A stretch of 64,000 nt of DNA, from positions 124,001-188,000 of the forward strand of contig NZ_BJCL01000004.1 in NCBI RefSeq assembly GCF_005403045.1, read 5' to 3'. A program made the translations under genes and the position numbers. The notes under the pieces are model-generated. The model worked only from the letters and a program-made list of their open reading frames with translations. It was not told the DNA's origin and made no database searches. Below, piece by piece: positions 62,769 to 64,000 of the stretch (the stretch's first letter is position 1; the number at the start of each line of letters is the position of its first letter). The stretch comes from Pseudaquabacterium pictum. Its GTDB lineage: Bacteria; Pseudomonadota; Gammaproteobacteria; Burkholderiales; Burkholderiaceae_C.

Positions 62769-64000
62769 ATGGTCCGTCTGCAGTTCCCCCAACGCCTGGT
62801 CTGCGTGGTCGCCGCGGCACTGGTGGCCACGTCACCGGCCTGGGGCCAGGCCAAGCCGGCCGCTGCGCCGGCCGAGAAGCCGCAGTACGGCGGCTCGCTG
62901 AGCATCGGCAATGTCTACTACACCGTCTCGCCGCTGAGCTTCGACGCCGCTGACTGGCCCTGGAAGCACAACCAGGACACCGGCCTGGTCTATGAGCAGC
63001 TGATCGCTGCCGACCTGAGCAAGGCCAAGCGCAATGGCGGGCCGTTCCCCTTCCAGAGCGACGCCTACCTGCCGCCGCAGGGCCAGCGCGGCGAGCTGGC
63101 CGAGAAGTGGGAGCTGAAGCAGAACCCGTGGCGGCTGGAAGTGCAGCTGCGCAAGGGCATCATGTTCCCGGCCAAGCAGGGTGTGATGGCCGCGCGCGAG
63201 ATGACCGCCGAGGACGTGGTCTACAGCTACGACCGGCTCAACAAGAGCCCGAAGAAGATCGCCGGTTACTTCGACCACGTCGAGAAGGTCGAGGCCACCG
63301 GCAAGCACACGGTGGTGTTCACCTACAAGCACTACAACGCCGAGTACGACTACCGCTTCGGCTGGGGCTACTACTCGGCCATCATGCCCAAGGAGGTGGT
63401 GGCCGCCGGCGCGCAGGACTGGAAGAACATGAACGGCACCGGCCCGTTCATGGTCGACAACTACATCCAGGGCAATTCGCTGTCGTTCAAGAAGAACCCG
63501 AACTACTGGGACAGCGAGACCATCGGCGGCCAGCCCTACAAGCTGCCCTTCGTCGACGGCATCACCTACCGCTTCATCAAGGATGAGGCGACGATGCTGA
63601 CCGCCCTGCGCACCGCCAAGGTGGATGTGCTGGAGTCCATCCGCTGGAGCGCGGCCGACGAACTGCGGAAGAACGCGCCCAAGCTGCAATGGAACAAGGT
63701 GCTGGCGATGGGCGGCATGTTCGTCGCGATGCGGGTCGACCAGAAGCCGTTCGACGACATCCGCGTGCGCCGCGCGCTGAACATGGCGGTCAACAAGCCC
63801 GAGATCATCAAGACCTACTGGGGCGGCAATGCCGAGATGCTCGGCTTCCCGATGCACCCCACCTGGACGGGCTACTACGAGCCGCTGTCGGACATGCCCG
63901 AATCGGTGAAGGAGCTGTTCGTCTACAACCCCGCCAAGGCCAAGCAGCTGCTGGCCGAGGCCGGCTACCCCAACGGCTTCAGCTTCAAGACCCAGACCAC
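62769..64000 (+). CDS. ABC transporter substrate-binding protein, family 5 (3' partial)
   Basis: At least 410 residues; no stop before the window ends. The start at ATG 62769 has GAGGAG 6 nt upstream. Signal peptide FPQRLVCVVAAALVATSPAWGQ, followed by a family 5 solute-binding domain: GELAEKWELKQNPWRLEVQLRKG, MTAEDVVYSYDRL, GTGPFMVDNYIQGNSLSFKKNPNYW, DDIRVRRALNMAVNKPEII. Such proteins bind peptides, nickel, opines or other oligomers; the ligand is unknown. Forms one operon with the two permeases. Confidence 0.9.
   Translation, partial: MVRLQFPQRLVCVVAAALVATSPAWGQAKPAAAPAEKPQYGGSLSIGNVYYTVSPLSFDAADWPWKHNQDTGLVYEQLIAADLSKAKRNGGPFPFQSDAYLPPQGQRGELAEKWELKQNPWRLEVQLRKGIMFPAKQGVMAAREMTAEDVVYSYDRLNKSPKKIAGYFDHVEKVEATGKHTVVFTYKHYNAEYDYRFGWGYYSAIMPKEVVAAGAQDWKNMNGTGPFMVDNYIQGNSLSFKKNPNYWDSETIGGQPYKLPFVDGITYRFIKDEATMLTALRTAKVDVLESIRWSAADELRKNAPKLQWNKVLAMGGMFVAMRVDQKPFDDIRVRRALNMAVNKPEIIKTYWGGNAEMLGFPMHPTWTGYYEPLSDMPESVKELFVYNPAKAKQLLAEAGYPNGFSFKTQT

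Overview
The window is GC-rich chromosomal DNA from a Proteobacterium. The most likely placement is a Burkholderiales betaproteobacterium (Rubrivivax/Ideonella/Leptothrix-like). The reasons are two Bug/TctC-type tripartite tricarboxylate transporter receptors, several multi-PAS sensor kinases, IclR and LysR regulators, and scattered aromatic and beta-oxidation genes. This placement is inference from gene content; no rRNA or tRNA gene is visible. I saw no insertion sequence, CRISPR array or intact mobile element.

Layout. 1-7.9 kb is a signalling block: a REC-PAS-PAS histidine kinase cut by the window edge, a GAF-PAS HisKA_2 kinase, and a multi-PAS GGDEF-EAL protein translated just after an RsbQ-type hydrolase. 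8-21.6 kb is small-molecule metabolism with local regulators: CreA, IclR with a divergent VOC protein, a ketopantoate reductase-like enzyme, a degenerate tyrosine recombinase, a type III CoA-transferase, a Cache histidine kinase, two SDRs, an M20 deacylase coupled to an MFS transporter, and a DsbA-like isomerase. 21.6-29.5 kb holds a secreted HExxH protease, two homoprotocatechuate-type enzymes (CHM isomerase, HpaI aldolase), a chemoreceptor, an orphan ABC ATPase, LysR and a methyltransferase. 29.5-37.3 kb has a two-component system with a tandem 11-bp repeat site, a periplasmic NTF2-like protein, a lipoprotein hydrolase, a c-heme HAMP sensor, and a three-gene receptor/NTF2/deacetylase operon.

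The region from about 37.4 to 49.7 kb looks different: it is visibly less GC-rich, has long non-coding spacers and contains a tandem duplication. It encodes two large proteins with a class III nucleotide cyclase domain, a STAND/AAA-type ATPase and a long helical (TPR-like) C-terminus. Next to them are a patatin-like phospholipase with an intact cyclic-nucleotide-binding pocket and an acetyl-CoA hydrolase/GNAT fusion whose start overlaps the phospholipase stop. The two cyclase genes are identical over about 1.39 kb but clearly diverged in their C-terminal halves, and a decayed fragment of a second patatin gene lies between them. I propose a cyclase-to-phospholipase signalling module, reminiscent in logic of Pycsar/CBASS defence. 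This is the best candidate here for an undescribed system, but its role is not proven by sequence.

49.7-64 kb returns to very GC-rich core-like DNA: a transglutaminase-like protein, a hybrid Cache histidine kinase, a six-gene fatty-acid/CoA beta-oxidation operon that also carries a Bug receptor and a Crp/Fnr regulator, and the start of a peptide/oligopeptide ABC transporter operon that runs off the window.
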